This document shows, one piece after another, positions 17,993-25,986 of a stretch of DNA of 64,000 nt. A program made the translations under genes and the position numbers. The first letter of the stretch is position 1; the number at the start of each line of letters is the position of its first letter. The stretch lies in assembly GCF_017921975.2 (NCBI RefSeq), contig NZ_JAGEMO020000016.1, forward strand, positions 124,001 to 188,000, given 5' to 3'. The notes below the pieces were generated by a model. It was not told where the DNA came from and searched no databases. It saw only the letters and a program-made list of their open reading frames with translations. The DNA is from Hymenobacter terricola (lineage in GTDB: Bacteria > Bacteroidota > Bacteroidia > Cytophagales > Hymenobacteraceae).

Positions 17993-20289
17993 CCGATACC
18001 GACCAGGCACTCATCGGCGCCCCGATTACGCTGACCGATTGCGACCGGGAGCCCATTCATTTGCCCGGTCTCATTCAGCCCTACGGCTTTTTGCTGTGCC
18101 TCGATGAGCAGACCCACCGCGTGGTGCAGGCCAGCGCCAACACCCGGGAATTGCTGGGTATGGCGGCCGAAAACCTGCTCGGGCACGGGCTGGAGCTGCT
18201 GCTGGGCCCGGCTCAGCTGGCCGAAGTGGCACGCCTCTGGCCCACGCTCACGGCCGCCCCCCGGCTGCTGGGTGTGCGCCTCGACTGCTTGGCGGGCCAG
18301 CCCTTCTACAAGCTCCTGCTGCACCGCCACGACGGCTTGCTGTGGGTGGAGGGCGAGGCCGTGGGCAGTACTACGGTCAGCGCCTTCGACCTGCCCGCGC
18401 TCAACCTGACGCTGGGCCGCCTGCTGGCCGCCGACACCATGCTGGACCTGTGCCAGGGCGTGGCCGAGCAGGTGCGCGACCTCACCGGTTTCGACCGCGT
18501 GGCCGTGTACCGCTTTGCCGACGACGACAGCGGGCACGTCGTGGCCGAAGCCTTGCGGCCTGATTTGGCGCCCTGGCTGGGCCTGCACTACCCGGCCACC
18601 GACATTCCGCGGCAGGCGCGGGCCCTGTACCTCAAAAACTGGCTGCGCTTCATTGCCGACGTGGCCTACGCGCCGGTGCCGCTGGTGCCGGCCCTGAACC
18701 CCGCCAGCGGCCGGCCGCCCGACATGACCTACGCCGTGCTGCGGAGCGTGTCGCCCATCCACCTCCAATACCTGCGCAACATGGGCTCGGCGGCCACCAT
18801 GACCATTTCGCTCATTCAGGAGGGCCGGCTGTGGGGCATGATTACCTGCCACCACGAAACCCCGCGCCTGGTGAGCTACGAGCTGCGCGACCTGTGCCAG
18901 TTCCTCGGCAAAGCTGCCTCCACGCTGCTGCAGACCAAGGAGCAGCAGGACGCGAAAGCCGCCCGCCAACGCATTCAGCAGACCCAGGCCCAGCTCCTGG
19001 CGCGGATAAAATCGCCCGCGACTTTCGTAGCGGACTTGTATCAGCACCGGCCCACCGTGGCCGACGTGTTCGACTGCGGCGGGGCCGCTGTGTGCCTCGG
19101 CGGTGAAATCGTGTGCCTGGGCCAAACCCCGACCCCCGCTCAGATTACGGACCTGGTGGCCTGGCTGCGCCGGCACAATACCCAGGAGGTATTCGCGACC
19201 AACTCCTACGCACCGCTCAACCCGGCCGGGGCGGCCCTGCGGGCCACGGCGAGCGGCATACTGGCCGTGGCGCTGGACGCGGATTTGGGCGAGTACATCC
19301 TGTGGTTCCGCCCCGAGCAGGCGCAAACCGTGACCTGGGCCGGCCGCCACGAGAAAATGCCAACTGTTGTTGACGGCCAGGTATTTCTTTCGCCCCGGCA
19401 GTCGTTCGAGGCCTGGAAGCAGTTGGTGGAGCACACCGCCACCCCGTGGACGGCCCCGGAGCGGGAAGCCGCGCAGGAAATCCGCCAGCACCTGGCCGAC
19501 ATGCGCCTCAAAGCCTTCCACGAGCTGCAGGCTAAAGCCGTTACCCTGGCCCGTCTGAATCTGGAGCTGGAGCGCAGCAACGAGGAGCTGGACTCCTTCG
19601 CCTACGTGGCCTCCCACGATTTGAAGGAGCCCCTGCGCGGCATCCACAACTACGCCGTATTTCTGCTCGAAGACTACGCCGCCCAGCTCGATGCCGAGGG
19701 CGTGAGCAAGCTCGAAACCCTGGTGCGCCTCAGCCAGCGCATGGAGGGCCTGATTGAGGGCCTGCTCCAGCTCTCGCGGGTGGGCCGCCTCGACGTGGTG
19801 ATGGCCGAAACCGACCTGAACGAGGCCCTGGCCGACGTGCTGGACCTCCTGCAGCCGCGCCTCGAACAAACCTGCACCACCGTGGTCGTGGCCGGGCTGC
19901 TGCCCACCATGTCCTGCAACCGCATCCGCATTCGGGAAGTGTTCAACAACCTGCTCACCAACGCCATGCGCTACAACAACCAGCCCGAAAAGCGGGTCAC
20001 CATCGGCCTGGCCCCGGCTGCGGCGCGCGGGCCCAAGGGCACCGGCAGTCCGGCCGATTTCTACGTTTTTGCCGTGCAGGACAACGGCATCGGCATCGCC
20101 CCCCGGCACCACGAAAACATTTTCAAGCTCTTCAAACGGCTGCACGCCCAGGACCAGTACGGCGGCGGCACCGGCGCGGGCCTGGCCATTGCCCGCAAAA
20201 TGGTGGAGAAGCACGGCGGCGAGCTGTGGGTCGATTCCGAGGCGGGCCAGGGGGCCACGTTTCTGTTTTCTCTCTCCAGACACCTGTAG
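17977..20289 (+). CDS. bphP: Bacteriophytochrome histidine kinase
   Basis: This red/far-red photoreceptor kinase has 770 residues. The order is PAS (1-130), GAF (about 140-310), PHY (about 330-510), HisKA and HATPase. The biliverdin-attaching cysteine is Cys22 (TLTDCDREPIHLPG). The GAF shows the DIP motif (YPATDIPRQAR) and SPIHLQYLRNMG. The PHY tongue has PRQSF. Phospho-acceptor His547 is in ASHDLKEPLRG, and the ATPase carries NNLLTNAMRYN, DNGIGI and GTGAGLAI. The start is GTG 17977: it overlaps the heme oxygenase stop and places the cysteine at the usual position, and no ATG is available between there and the cysteine. It forms an operon with bphO, a receiver and a receiver-kinase. Confidence 0.95.
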   Translation: MAESVADTDQALIGAPITLTDCDREPIHLPGLIQPYGFLLCLDEQTHRVVQASANTRELLGMAAENLLGHGLELLLGPAQLAEVARLWPTLTAAPRLLGVRLDCLAGQPFYKLLLHRHDGLLWVEGEAVGSTTVSAFDLPALNLTLGRLLAADTMLDLCQGVAEQVRDLTGFDRVAVYRFADDDSGHVVAEALRPDLAPWLGLHYPATDIPRQARALYLKNWLRFIADVAYAPVPLVPALNPASGRPPDMTYAVLRSVSPIHLQYLRNMGSAATMTISLIQEGRLWGMITCHHETPRLVSYELRDLCQFLGKAASTLLQTKEQQDAKAARQRIQQTQAQLLARIKSPATFVADLYQHRPTVADVFDCGGAAVCLGGEIVCLGQTPTPAQITDLVAWLRRHNTQEVFATNSYAPLNPAGAALRATASGILAVALDADLGEYILWFRPEQAQTVTWAGRHEKMPTVVDGQVFLSPRQSFEAWKQLVEHTATPWTAPEREAAQEIRQHLADMRLKAFHELQAKAVTLARLNLELERSNEELDSFAYVASHDLKEPLRGIHNYAVFLLEDYAAQLDAEGVSKLETLVRLSQRMEGLIEGLLQLSRVGRLDVVMAETDLNEALADVLDLLQPRLEQTCTTVVVAGLLPTMSCNRIRIREVFNNLLTNAMRYNNQPEKRVTIGLAPAAARGPKGTGSPADFYVFAVQDNGIGIAPRHHENIFKLFKRLHAQDQYGGGTGAGLAIARKMVEKHGGELWVDSEAGQGATFLFSLSRHL

Positions 20290-20736
20290 GTGAACGACCA
20301 AACTCACGCCCCCATCCTGGTGGTGGACGACAACTCCGAAGATTTTGTGGCCCTCAGCCGCGCCTTCCGCCACCACGCCGTGCCCAACCCCGTGGTGCAT
20401 TGCGCCAGTGGAGAGCAAGCCCTCGAATACCTGCAGGGCCGGGGGCAGCACCTGGCCGGGCCATGCGCCCTGCCCGTTCTGGTGCTGCTCGATTTGAACA
20501 TGCCCGGTCTCGATGGCCGCGATGTGCTCGCCACGCTCAAGCAAGAACCCGCGTTGCACGTCATCCCGGTCATCATTTTCACCACTTCGGCCAATGCCCG
20601 CGACGTGGAGGAGTGCTACCGCCTCGGGGCCAACAGCTACCTGACCAAGCCCATGGCCTACCGCGCCCTAGAGGAAAAAGTGGGCCTGCTGACCCGCTAC
20701 TGGCTCGGAGCCTGCGAATTACCCCACCCGGCCTAA
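20290..20736 (+). CDS. Single-domain response regulator of the phytochrome operon
   Basis: This 148-residue stand-alone receiver resembles the Rcp1/BphR regulators that accept phosphate from phytochromes. Acidic pocket residues are VDDNSED, the phospho-acceptor is Asp68 (LLDLNMPGLDG), and the conserved Thr/Ser and Lys are in IIFTTSAN and LTKPM. There is no output domain, so it passes the signal by protein contact or onward phosphotransfer. The GTG start at 20290 directly follows the bphP stop (20289), which indicates coupled translation. The next kinase gene starts 9 nt after its stop. Confidence 0.92.
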   Translation: MNDQTHAPILVVDDNSEDFVALSRAFRHHAVPNPVVHCASGEQALEYLQGRGQHLAGPCALPVLVLLDLNMPGLDGRDVLATLKQEPALHVIPVIIFTTSANARDVEECYRLGANSYLTKPMAYRALEEKVGLLTRYWLGACELPHPA

Positions 20737-20745
20737 CTTTTTTCT

Positions 20746-22011
20746 GTGAAACGAATCCTGCTCATCGAAGACAACGCGGCCGACCGGATGCTCTACCGGC
20801 GCTACCTGGCCCAGCAGCCGGGGGGCGAGCGGCTGCAGTTTGAAGAGGCCGCCACGGGCGCGGAGGGCCTGGCCCTGTTCGCCGCCTGGCGCCCTGATTG
20901 CGTAATTCTCGACTACCAGCTGCCCGACACCGACGGCCTGCTCATGCTGGCCAGCCTGCAGGCCCTGTGCCCGCCCGAAACGCTGTGCGTGGTGATGGTG
21001 ACGGGCAGCGGCAGCGAAACGCTGGCCGTGCGCTCCCTCCAAAACGGCGCCATCGATTACTTAGTGAAGCAGCAGTTTGACCGCGTTGTGCTCGACAAAA
21101 CGGTACGGCACGCCATTGATAAAAACGAGTGGCGCCAGTATCTGGCCCGCTACCACGGCCAGCTGCAAACCGTGAACCAGCAGCTGCGCGAGTCGTTGCT
21201 GGAGCTCACAGCCAGCCGGCAGCAGGTGCACGAACAAAACGACTGCCTCCAGGTAGCCAATGACGAAATCCGGGTGCGCAACCAGCAATTAGCGCACACG
21301 AACCAGCAGCTGGCCCGCACCAACCAGGACCTCGACAACTTCGTGTACGCGGCCAGCCACGACCTCAAGCAGCCCGTCAATAACCTGGTGGGCCTCTTTG
21401 CCGAATTGCGCCGCACCGCCACCTTCCACGACGCCGAGGAAGCCGTCGTGCTCCGGCTCTTCGATGAATCGCTGCGCAACCTCTCCACCACCATCACCGA
21501 CCTGGCGGCGGTGGTGCAGGTGCAGCGCCGCCCCGGCGACCAGGCCAGCGAGGTGGTTTCGTTTGCCGAGCTGGTGGCCGAAGCGCAACTCGCCTTCCGC
21601 CCGGAGTTTTTGGCCACGCAAGCGCAGCTCACGCCTGATTTCACGGCCCTGTCGGTGCTGCGCTACGTGCGCAGCAGCCTGCGCACCGTCGTCTTCAACC
21701 TCCTCAGCAATGCCCTGAAATACCACCAGCCCGGCCGCCCGCTGCGGGTGCAGATGCGCACCTACGACCAGGACGGTCGCGCCGTGCTCGAAGTGCAGGA
21801 CAACGGCCTGGGCATCGACCTGCCCCATTTCGGCACCGAGATGTTCCACTTGTTTCGGCGCTTCCACCCCGAGGCCGGCGAAGGCACCGGCGTCGGGCTG
21901 TTTCTGGTCAACCGGCTGGTAGAGGGCTGCGGCGGCCACATCGAAGTGGAAAGCGAGCCGGGGCACGGCACCACCTTCCGGGTGCATCTGCACGGGGAAC
22001 ACCAAGCCTGA
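20746..22011 (+). CDS. Receiver-histidine kinase (REC-coiled coil-HisKA-HATPase)
   Basis: This 421-residue protein reverses the usual order. An N-terminal receiver (Asp56 in VILDYQLPDTDG; Lys in DYLVKQ) is followed by a coiled coil (about 130-195, QQLAHTNQQLARTNQDL), HisKA with His205 (SHDLKQPVNNL) and HATPase (NLLSNALKYH, DNGLGID, GTGVGLFLVN). The GTG start at 20746 lies 9 nt after the previous stop. As the last gene of the phytochrome operon it may receive phosphate from BphP or the small receiver and relay it. Its C-terminal half is a paralogue of the kinase at 15479. Confidence 0.9.
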   Translation: MKRILLIEDNAADRMLYRRYLAQQPGGERLQFEEAATGAEGLALFAAWRPDCVILDYQLPDTDGLLMLASLQALCPPETLCVVMVTGSGSETLAVRSLQNGAIDYLVKQQFDRVVLDKTVRHAIDKNEWRQYLARYHGQLQTVNQQLRESLLELTASRQQVHEQNDCLQVANDEIRVRNQQLAHTNQQLARTNQDLDNFVYAASHDLKQPVNNLVGLFAELRRTATFHDAEEAVVLRLFDESLRNLSTTITDLAAVVQVQRRPGDQASEVVSFAELVAEAQLAFRPEFLATQAQLTPDFTALSVLRYVRSSLRTVVFNLLSNALKYHQPGRPLRVQMRTYDQDGRAVLEVQDNGLGIDLPHFGTEMFHLFRRFHPEAGEGTGVGLFLVNRLVEGCGGHIEVESEPGHGTTFRVHLHGEHQA

Positions 22012-22138
22012 GCATGTCCGATGGTGCGCCGCGTGCTGCCCGGTGGCGGCACGTAATGAGGCCAGGTAGCGACGTGCTTTTAATAAGCCCCACCTTAACG
22101 AGCGGTTCCTTGGCGGGGCAGCGTTCAGCTACCGCCCC

Positions 22139-22381
22139 ATGTCGATGATTCGCGTTTTCTTCGTTGATGACCACACCCTGCTGCGTTCCGGCCTGCGGCC
22201 GCTGTTGGCCCGCCCGCCCGGACTACAAGTGGTGGACGAAGCCGGCAACGGCCTGGAGCTGCCGGAAACGGCCCTCACCAGGCGGGAAACGGAGGTTCTG
22301 CAGCTCATTGCCGGAGGCCTGACCAACCGCGCCCCCCAGGAAACGCCACGCCCATACCCGCTTTTAAGCGACACTGATTAA
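22139..22381 (+). pseudogene. Internally deleted NarL/FixJ-type response regulator remnant
   Basis: The 80-residue frame starts like a NarL receiver (MIRVFFVDDHTLLRSGLRPL, EAGNGLEL). It jumps directly to the start of a LuxR-type HTH (LTRRETEVLQLIAGGLTN) and then ends in unrelated residues. About 100 residues, including the phospho-acceptor and Lys of the receiver, are missing, as is the second half of the HTH. It follows the phytochrome operon, so it may once have been its transcriptional output. It is probably non-functional. Confidence 0.75.
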
Positions 22382-22450
22382 CAGCGTGGTAGTGCGTAAT
22401 ACTGGCATTCACTTTTTACGCTATTCGCTCAATAAAGGGACATTCAATGG

Positions 22451-22566
22451 CTCCATTTTTCAGATTATCGTCTGATAACTAGAGTACGCATTGTGCATTA
22501 TTTTACTTAAGTTGCTTTATATTAATTGATTGAATGCCGGTTTATCCTTTGGCACTTCTTTGGCCT
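22451..22566 (+). promoter_or_regulatory. Sigma-54 promoter with upstream enhancer, site B (export operon)
   Basis: The core TTTGGCACTTCTTTGGCC has GG at 22551-22552 and GC at 22563-22564. The enhancer is CTCCATTTTTCAGA, centred 93 bp upstream of the GG, followed by a TCAGA-N6-TCTGA dyad (22460-22475). The ATG of the first gene lies 28 nt after the GC, as at site A. Confidence 0.8.
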
Positions 22567-22591
22567 TGCCCCGGCCAAACGAACTACCACC

Positions 22592-23179
22592 ATGCCGGAT
22601 AAACTTCAAAAAATTTTCCTGGTCGACGACGACCCGTATTGCCGCTGTCTGATTGAGCACGCGGTGCGCAGCCACGGCTTCAGCGACGTGCACCTGTTTG
22701 ACAACGGCGCGGCCTGCCTCGATGCGCTCATCGACGAGCCCGACATCATTTTCCTGGACCAGACGATGGGCAGCGTGTCGGGCACCGACGCGCTGCGGGC
22801 CATCAAGCGCTTCAACCCCGACACCTACGTGGTGCTGGTGAGCGGGCAGCGCCACGTGCAGGTAGCCGTGGATTCGCTCAAGCTCGGGGCTTTCGACTAC
22901 GTGGTGAAGGACGAACACCTCACCACCCGGCTCGTCACCGTGCTCGACAAAATTGGCGCGGTGAGCCAGCTGCTGGCCCAGCGCCAGGTGCCCCAGCCCT
23001 CGCGGCTCAAAGCCTTTTTCTCTTCGTTTTCCAAGCAGGCCCCCGTGGTGGCCCCGCCTTCACTTTCCAATTATCCTATCCGTGATACAACCGTTATTTC
23101 TTCGCGCGCCCCTGGTTCTGAGTCTCTTGCTCGTACTTGGATTGCTGAGCAGCTGCACCCAAAACCTGTTCACTACTAA
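22592..23179 (+). CDS. Response regulator, first gene of the polysaccharide export operon
   Basis: This 195-residue protein has an N-terminal receiver (residues about 5-125): VDDDPY pocket, phospho-acceptor Asp56 in IFLDQTMGSVSG, Ser in LVSGQ and Lys in YVVKDE. The usual Pro after Met is Gly. The C-terminal 70 residues have no recognised output domain and are low complexity. The ATG at 22592 lies close behind sigma-54 site B. Its last 98 nt overlap, in another frame, the start and signal peptide of the export lipoprotein gene, so the two must be co-transcribed and probably translationally coupled. It may sense or report the state of EPS synthesis. Confidence 0.85.
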   Translation: MPDKLQKIFLVDDDPYCRCLIEHAVRSHGFSDVHLFDNGAACLDALIDEPDIIFLDQTMGSVSGTDALRAIKRFNPDTYVVLVSGQRHVQVAVDSLKLGAFDYVVKDEHLTTRLVTVLDKIGAVSQLLAQRQVPQPSRLKAFFSSFSKQAPVVAPPSLSNYPIRDTTVISSRAPGSESLARTWIAEQLHPKPVHY

Positions 23180-23834
23180 AAAGCCGCTGCCGGCGGCCAG
23201 CACCCTCGACGTGGGCTCCGGCTACCAGTACCGCCTGCGCCAGGACGACATCATGACCATTAGCGTGTGGGACCACGAGGAGCTGAGCGTGGGCTCCATC
23301 TACGGGCACTACAGCGTGAACGAAAACGAGGGCAAGTGGACCAAGGTGGACTCCCAGGGCAACCTGAACGTGCCCAAAGTGGGCAGCTACCACGTCGAAG
23401 GCCTCACGGTGCCCGAGGCCGAAGAGCTGCTGGAAAAAGTGCTGGGCAAGTGGATTGTGAGCCCGCAGCTCACGCTGAAGGTGCTGAACATGGAAACCAC
23501 CGTGCTGGGCGAAGTAGGCATTCCCGGCAAGCAGCGCCTCGAAAAAGAGCGCAACACGCTGGTGGAAGTGCTGGGCAAGGCCGGCGACTTCGGGGTTTAT
23601 GCCGACAAGCGCCACGTGAAAGTGCTGCGCCAGAACGCGGCCGGCACCCAAGCCACCGAAATCGACCTGACCCAGCTCAGCAGCTTCGAGCGCAACAACC
23701 TCGTGATTGTGCCCGGCGACGTGGTGTACGTGCCGTCCAAAAACGGCAAGCAGTTCGACCGCAAAGCGCCGTCGGTGCTGGGCATTGCGTCCATCGTGAG
23801 CACCATCCTGATTTTCACCCGCTTCTTCTTATAA
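23082..23834 (+). CDS. Polysaccharide export lipoprotein (Wza/OPX family)
   Basis: This 250-residue outer-membrane export protein has a lipoprotein signal (LVLSLLLVLGLLSSC, lipobox Cys near residue 25). It is followed by a poly-export domain starting YRLRQDDIMTISVWDHEELS and an SLBB-like segment (TVLGEVGIPGKQRLEKERNT). It ends in a single hydrophobic helix (VLGIASIVSTILIFTRFFL), a form common in Bacteroidota. It should form the outer-membrane channel of a Wzx/Wzy-type EPS machine with the chain-length protein encoded 10 nt downstream. The GTG at 23082 is required to include the signal peptide and produces a 98-nt overlap with the preceding gene. Confidence 0.92.
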   Translation: MIQPLFLRAPLVLSLLLVLGLLSSCTQNLFTTKKPLPAASTLDVGSGYQYRLRQDDIMTISVWDHEELSVGSIYGHYSVNENEGKWTKVDSQGNLNVPKVGSYHVEGLTVPEAEELLEKVLGKWIVSPQLTLKVLNMETTVLGEVGIPGKQRLEKERNTLVEVLGKAGDFGVYADKRHVKVLRQNAAGTQATEIDLTQLSSFERNNLVIVPGDVVYVPSKNGKQFDRKAPSVLGIASIVSTILIFTRFFL

Positions 23835-23844
23835 GTTTCTTGCC

Positions 23845-25986
23845 ATGAGCGAATTTAAACAAAATAAACGCCCGTTGCGCCCCATTTGGCGGGGCCTGCC
23901 CGTGGTGCTGCTGTGCCTGGGCCTGAGCCTGGGCGCGGCCTGGCAATACCTGCGCTACGCCACGCCGATGTACGAGAGCACGGCCAAAATCAAGCTGGCC
24001 GACGTGAACGAAGGGGCGATGAACACGACCCTGATTAAGAACCTGGACGCCTTTTCGGGCACCGACCGCAGCAGCGCCGAAGCCGAGCTGGTGCGCTCGC
24101 CGCTGCTGCTGGGCCGCGCCCTCGACCACCTGCCCTTCGACCTGAGCACGTACCGCGTGGGCAAGCTGCGCACCACCGAAATGTACCGCGCCAGCCCCTT
24201 CCTGGTGGCCCTGACGCTGCACAACCCGAAGTGGGCCGAAAAGCCCTTCGACCTGCGCATTGACGCCGCCGGGGCCCTGCGCCTGACCGCGCCCTCGGGC
24301 GAAGTAGCCGAGGGCCGCCTGGGCCAGCCCCTGCGGCTAAGCGGCGCGGAAGTGACCATTACGCGCAACGAGGAGGAGCTGAAAAACCGCCCCGACGTGC
24401 CCCTGGCCGACCATTACCGCCTGGTGCAGCACAACCGTGGCGAGCTGATTGAAGCCATTGGCAGCCAGTTGGATGTGAGCAGTACCGACCGCAACGTGCC
24501 GGTGCTGCGCATCAGCTACCAGAGCCCGGTGCCTGAGAAAGCCGCCGATTTGGTGAACGCCCTCACGGCCGTGTACCTCGATGATTACCTGGCCACCAAG
24601 TACAAGGTGGTGAACGCCACGTCCCAGTCGATTACGGAGCAGCTGAAAACCGTGCGCCGCACGCTGTCGCACTCCGAAGACACGGTGGAGCAGTACCGCG
24701 ACAAGAAAAGCATCGTCAACATCAAGCAGGAAACCGAAACCGACCTGCACAAGATTGCGGAGCTGAAAATCCAACGCGCGAACATCCAGATGAGCCTGGC
24801 CGCCGCCAACAACCTGTACCGCTACATGACCAACGGCAAGAACCACGCCTTGGCCCTGGCCCCCAACTTCGAGGCGTTCAACGACATGCTCTCGACCGAC
24901 ATCATCAAGAAAATCAAGGACCTGCAAGCCGAAAAGCACGACTTGCTGCTGCGCTTCACCCCCGAAGATGCCCAGGTGAAAACCGTGGACCTGAAGCTGG
25001 CCGACCTCAACAGCTACCTGCTCGAAAGCATCCGCAACACGCGCACCAGCCTCACCATCCGCTACCGCGACATTGACCGGACCATCCGGCAGTCGCAGGG
25101 CGTGTTTGTGGGCCTGCCCACCCGCGAGAAGAACCTGGCCATTCTGGAGCGTGATTTCCAGCTGAATGAGAAGCTCTACACTTTTCTGCGGGAGAAGGAA
25201 ACCGAGGCCGAAATTGCCAAGGCCACGCCCATTTCCTACCACCGCGTGATTGCCGACGGCCTGGTGCCCACCGAGCCCACGGCCCCGCACCGCGGCTTCG
25301 TGCTGCTGGTGTCCGGCTTCCTGGGCCTGCTGGTGGGCTCGCTGCTGGCTTATCTGATTGCCGGAGTGCGGTCGACGCCCGGTGATGCGTACTCCGTACA
25401 AAAAGAGGCTGCTACGCCGCTGGCGGCCACCATTCCGCACCTGGGCGAGGATTTTGAAGGTCAGCTGGCCTTCTTCAAGCAGCTGGCCACGCGGCTGGCA
25501 CTGAAGGGCTTTTTCGTGCCCGGCAACAAGCTGGTGGTGAGTGCATTCACCGATAAAGAAGGGCAGTCGTTCTTCTTCGAGCACCTGCGGCAGGCGTTGG
25601 TGGCGCAGGGCCTGAAAGTGCGTGCCCTGGTGCTGCGCGACCCCACTTCGCCCAACCCCGATGCCCAGCCCGACGAATTGCTGCTGGTGCAAAACCTCCC
25701 CCTGGCCCAGGACAGCTACGCCCTGGCCGTGATGGCCGGCGCCCAGGCCAACCTGTTCGTCATCGACAGCCGCACCACGCCCACGTTCCGCCTCGCCGAG
25801 CTGGACCTGCTGGTGGCCGACTACCAGCTGCCCAACGTGCACCTCTGCCTGAACCGTGACGGCTACGACCCCGGCTTCCTGCGCATTATGGCCCGCCGCC
25901 TGCGCCGCTCGACGCGCCGCGCGCCGCAAACGGCCGCCGAGCCCACGGGATTGCCGCTGCCCGCCGGGCTCGACCTGCAAGCGTGA
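23845..25986 (+). CDS. Polysaccharide co-polymerase (Wzz/GNVR) with degenerate tyrosine-kinase-like domain
   Basis: This 713-residue inner-membrane chain-length protein has TM1 near residues 18-38 (VVLLCLGLSLGAAW), a long periplasmic coiled region including a GNVR-like part (LPTREKNLAILERDFQLNEKLYTFL), and TM2 near 484-506. A C-terminal cytoplasmic domain resembles a BY-kinase, but its P-loop reads DKEGQSFFF instead of EGKTTL. The Walker lysine is therefore Gln, and no C-terminal Tyr cluster is seen. It is probably a catalytically dead regulator of chain length. It is in an operon with the export lipoprotein and flippase, and its stop overlaps the flippase GTG. Confidence 0.87.
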   Translation: MSEFKQNKRPLRPIWRGLPVVLLCLGLSLGAAWQYLRYATPMYESTAKIKLADVNEGAMNTTLIKNLDAFSGTDRSSAEAELVRSPLLLGRALDHLPFDLSTYRVGKLRTTEMYRASPFLVALTLHNPKWAEKPFDLRIDAAGALRLTAPSGEVAEGRLGQPLRLSGAEVTITRNEEELKNRPDVPLADHYRLVQHNRGELIEAIGSQLDVSSTDRNVPVLRISYQSPVPEKAADLVNALTAVYLDDYLATKYKVVNATSQSITEQLKTVRRTLSHSEDTVEQYRDKKSIVNIKQETETDLHKIAELKIQRANIQMSLAAANNLYRYMTNGKNHALALAPNFEAFNDMLSTDIIKKIKDLQAEKHDLLLRFTPEDAQVKTVDLKLADLNSYLLESIRNTRTSLTIRYRDIDRTIRQSQGVFVGLPTREKNLAILERDFQLNEKLYTFLREKETEAEIAKATPISYHRVIADGLVPTEPTAPHRGFVLLVSGFLGLLVGSLLAYLIAGVRSTPGDAYSVQKEAATPLAATIPHLGEDFEGQLAFFKQLATRLALKGFFVPGNKLVVSAFTDKEGQSFFFEHLRQALVAQGLKVRALVLRDPTSPNPDAQPDELLLVQNLPLAQDSYALAVMAGAQANLFVIDSRTTPTFRLAELDLLVADYQLPNVHLCLNRDGYDPGFLRIMARRLRRSTRRAPQTAAEPTGLPLPAGLDLQA

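Noticed and set aside
18016..18060. Search for a later ATG or GTG start for the phytochrome.
   Set aside because: No start codon lies between 17977 and the essential Cys22 that would leave a normal N-terminus.
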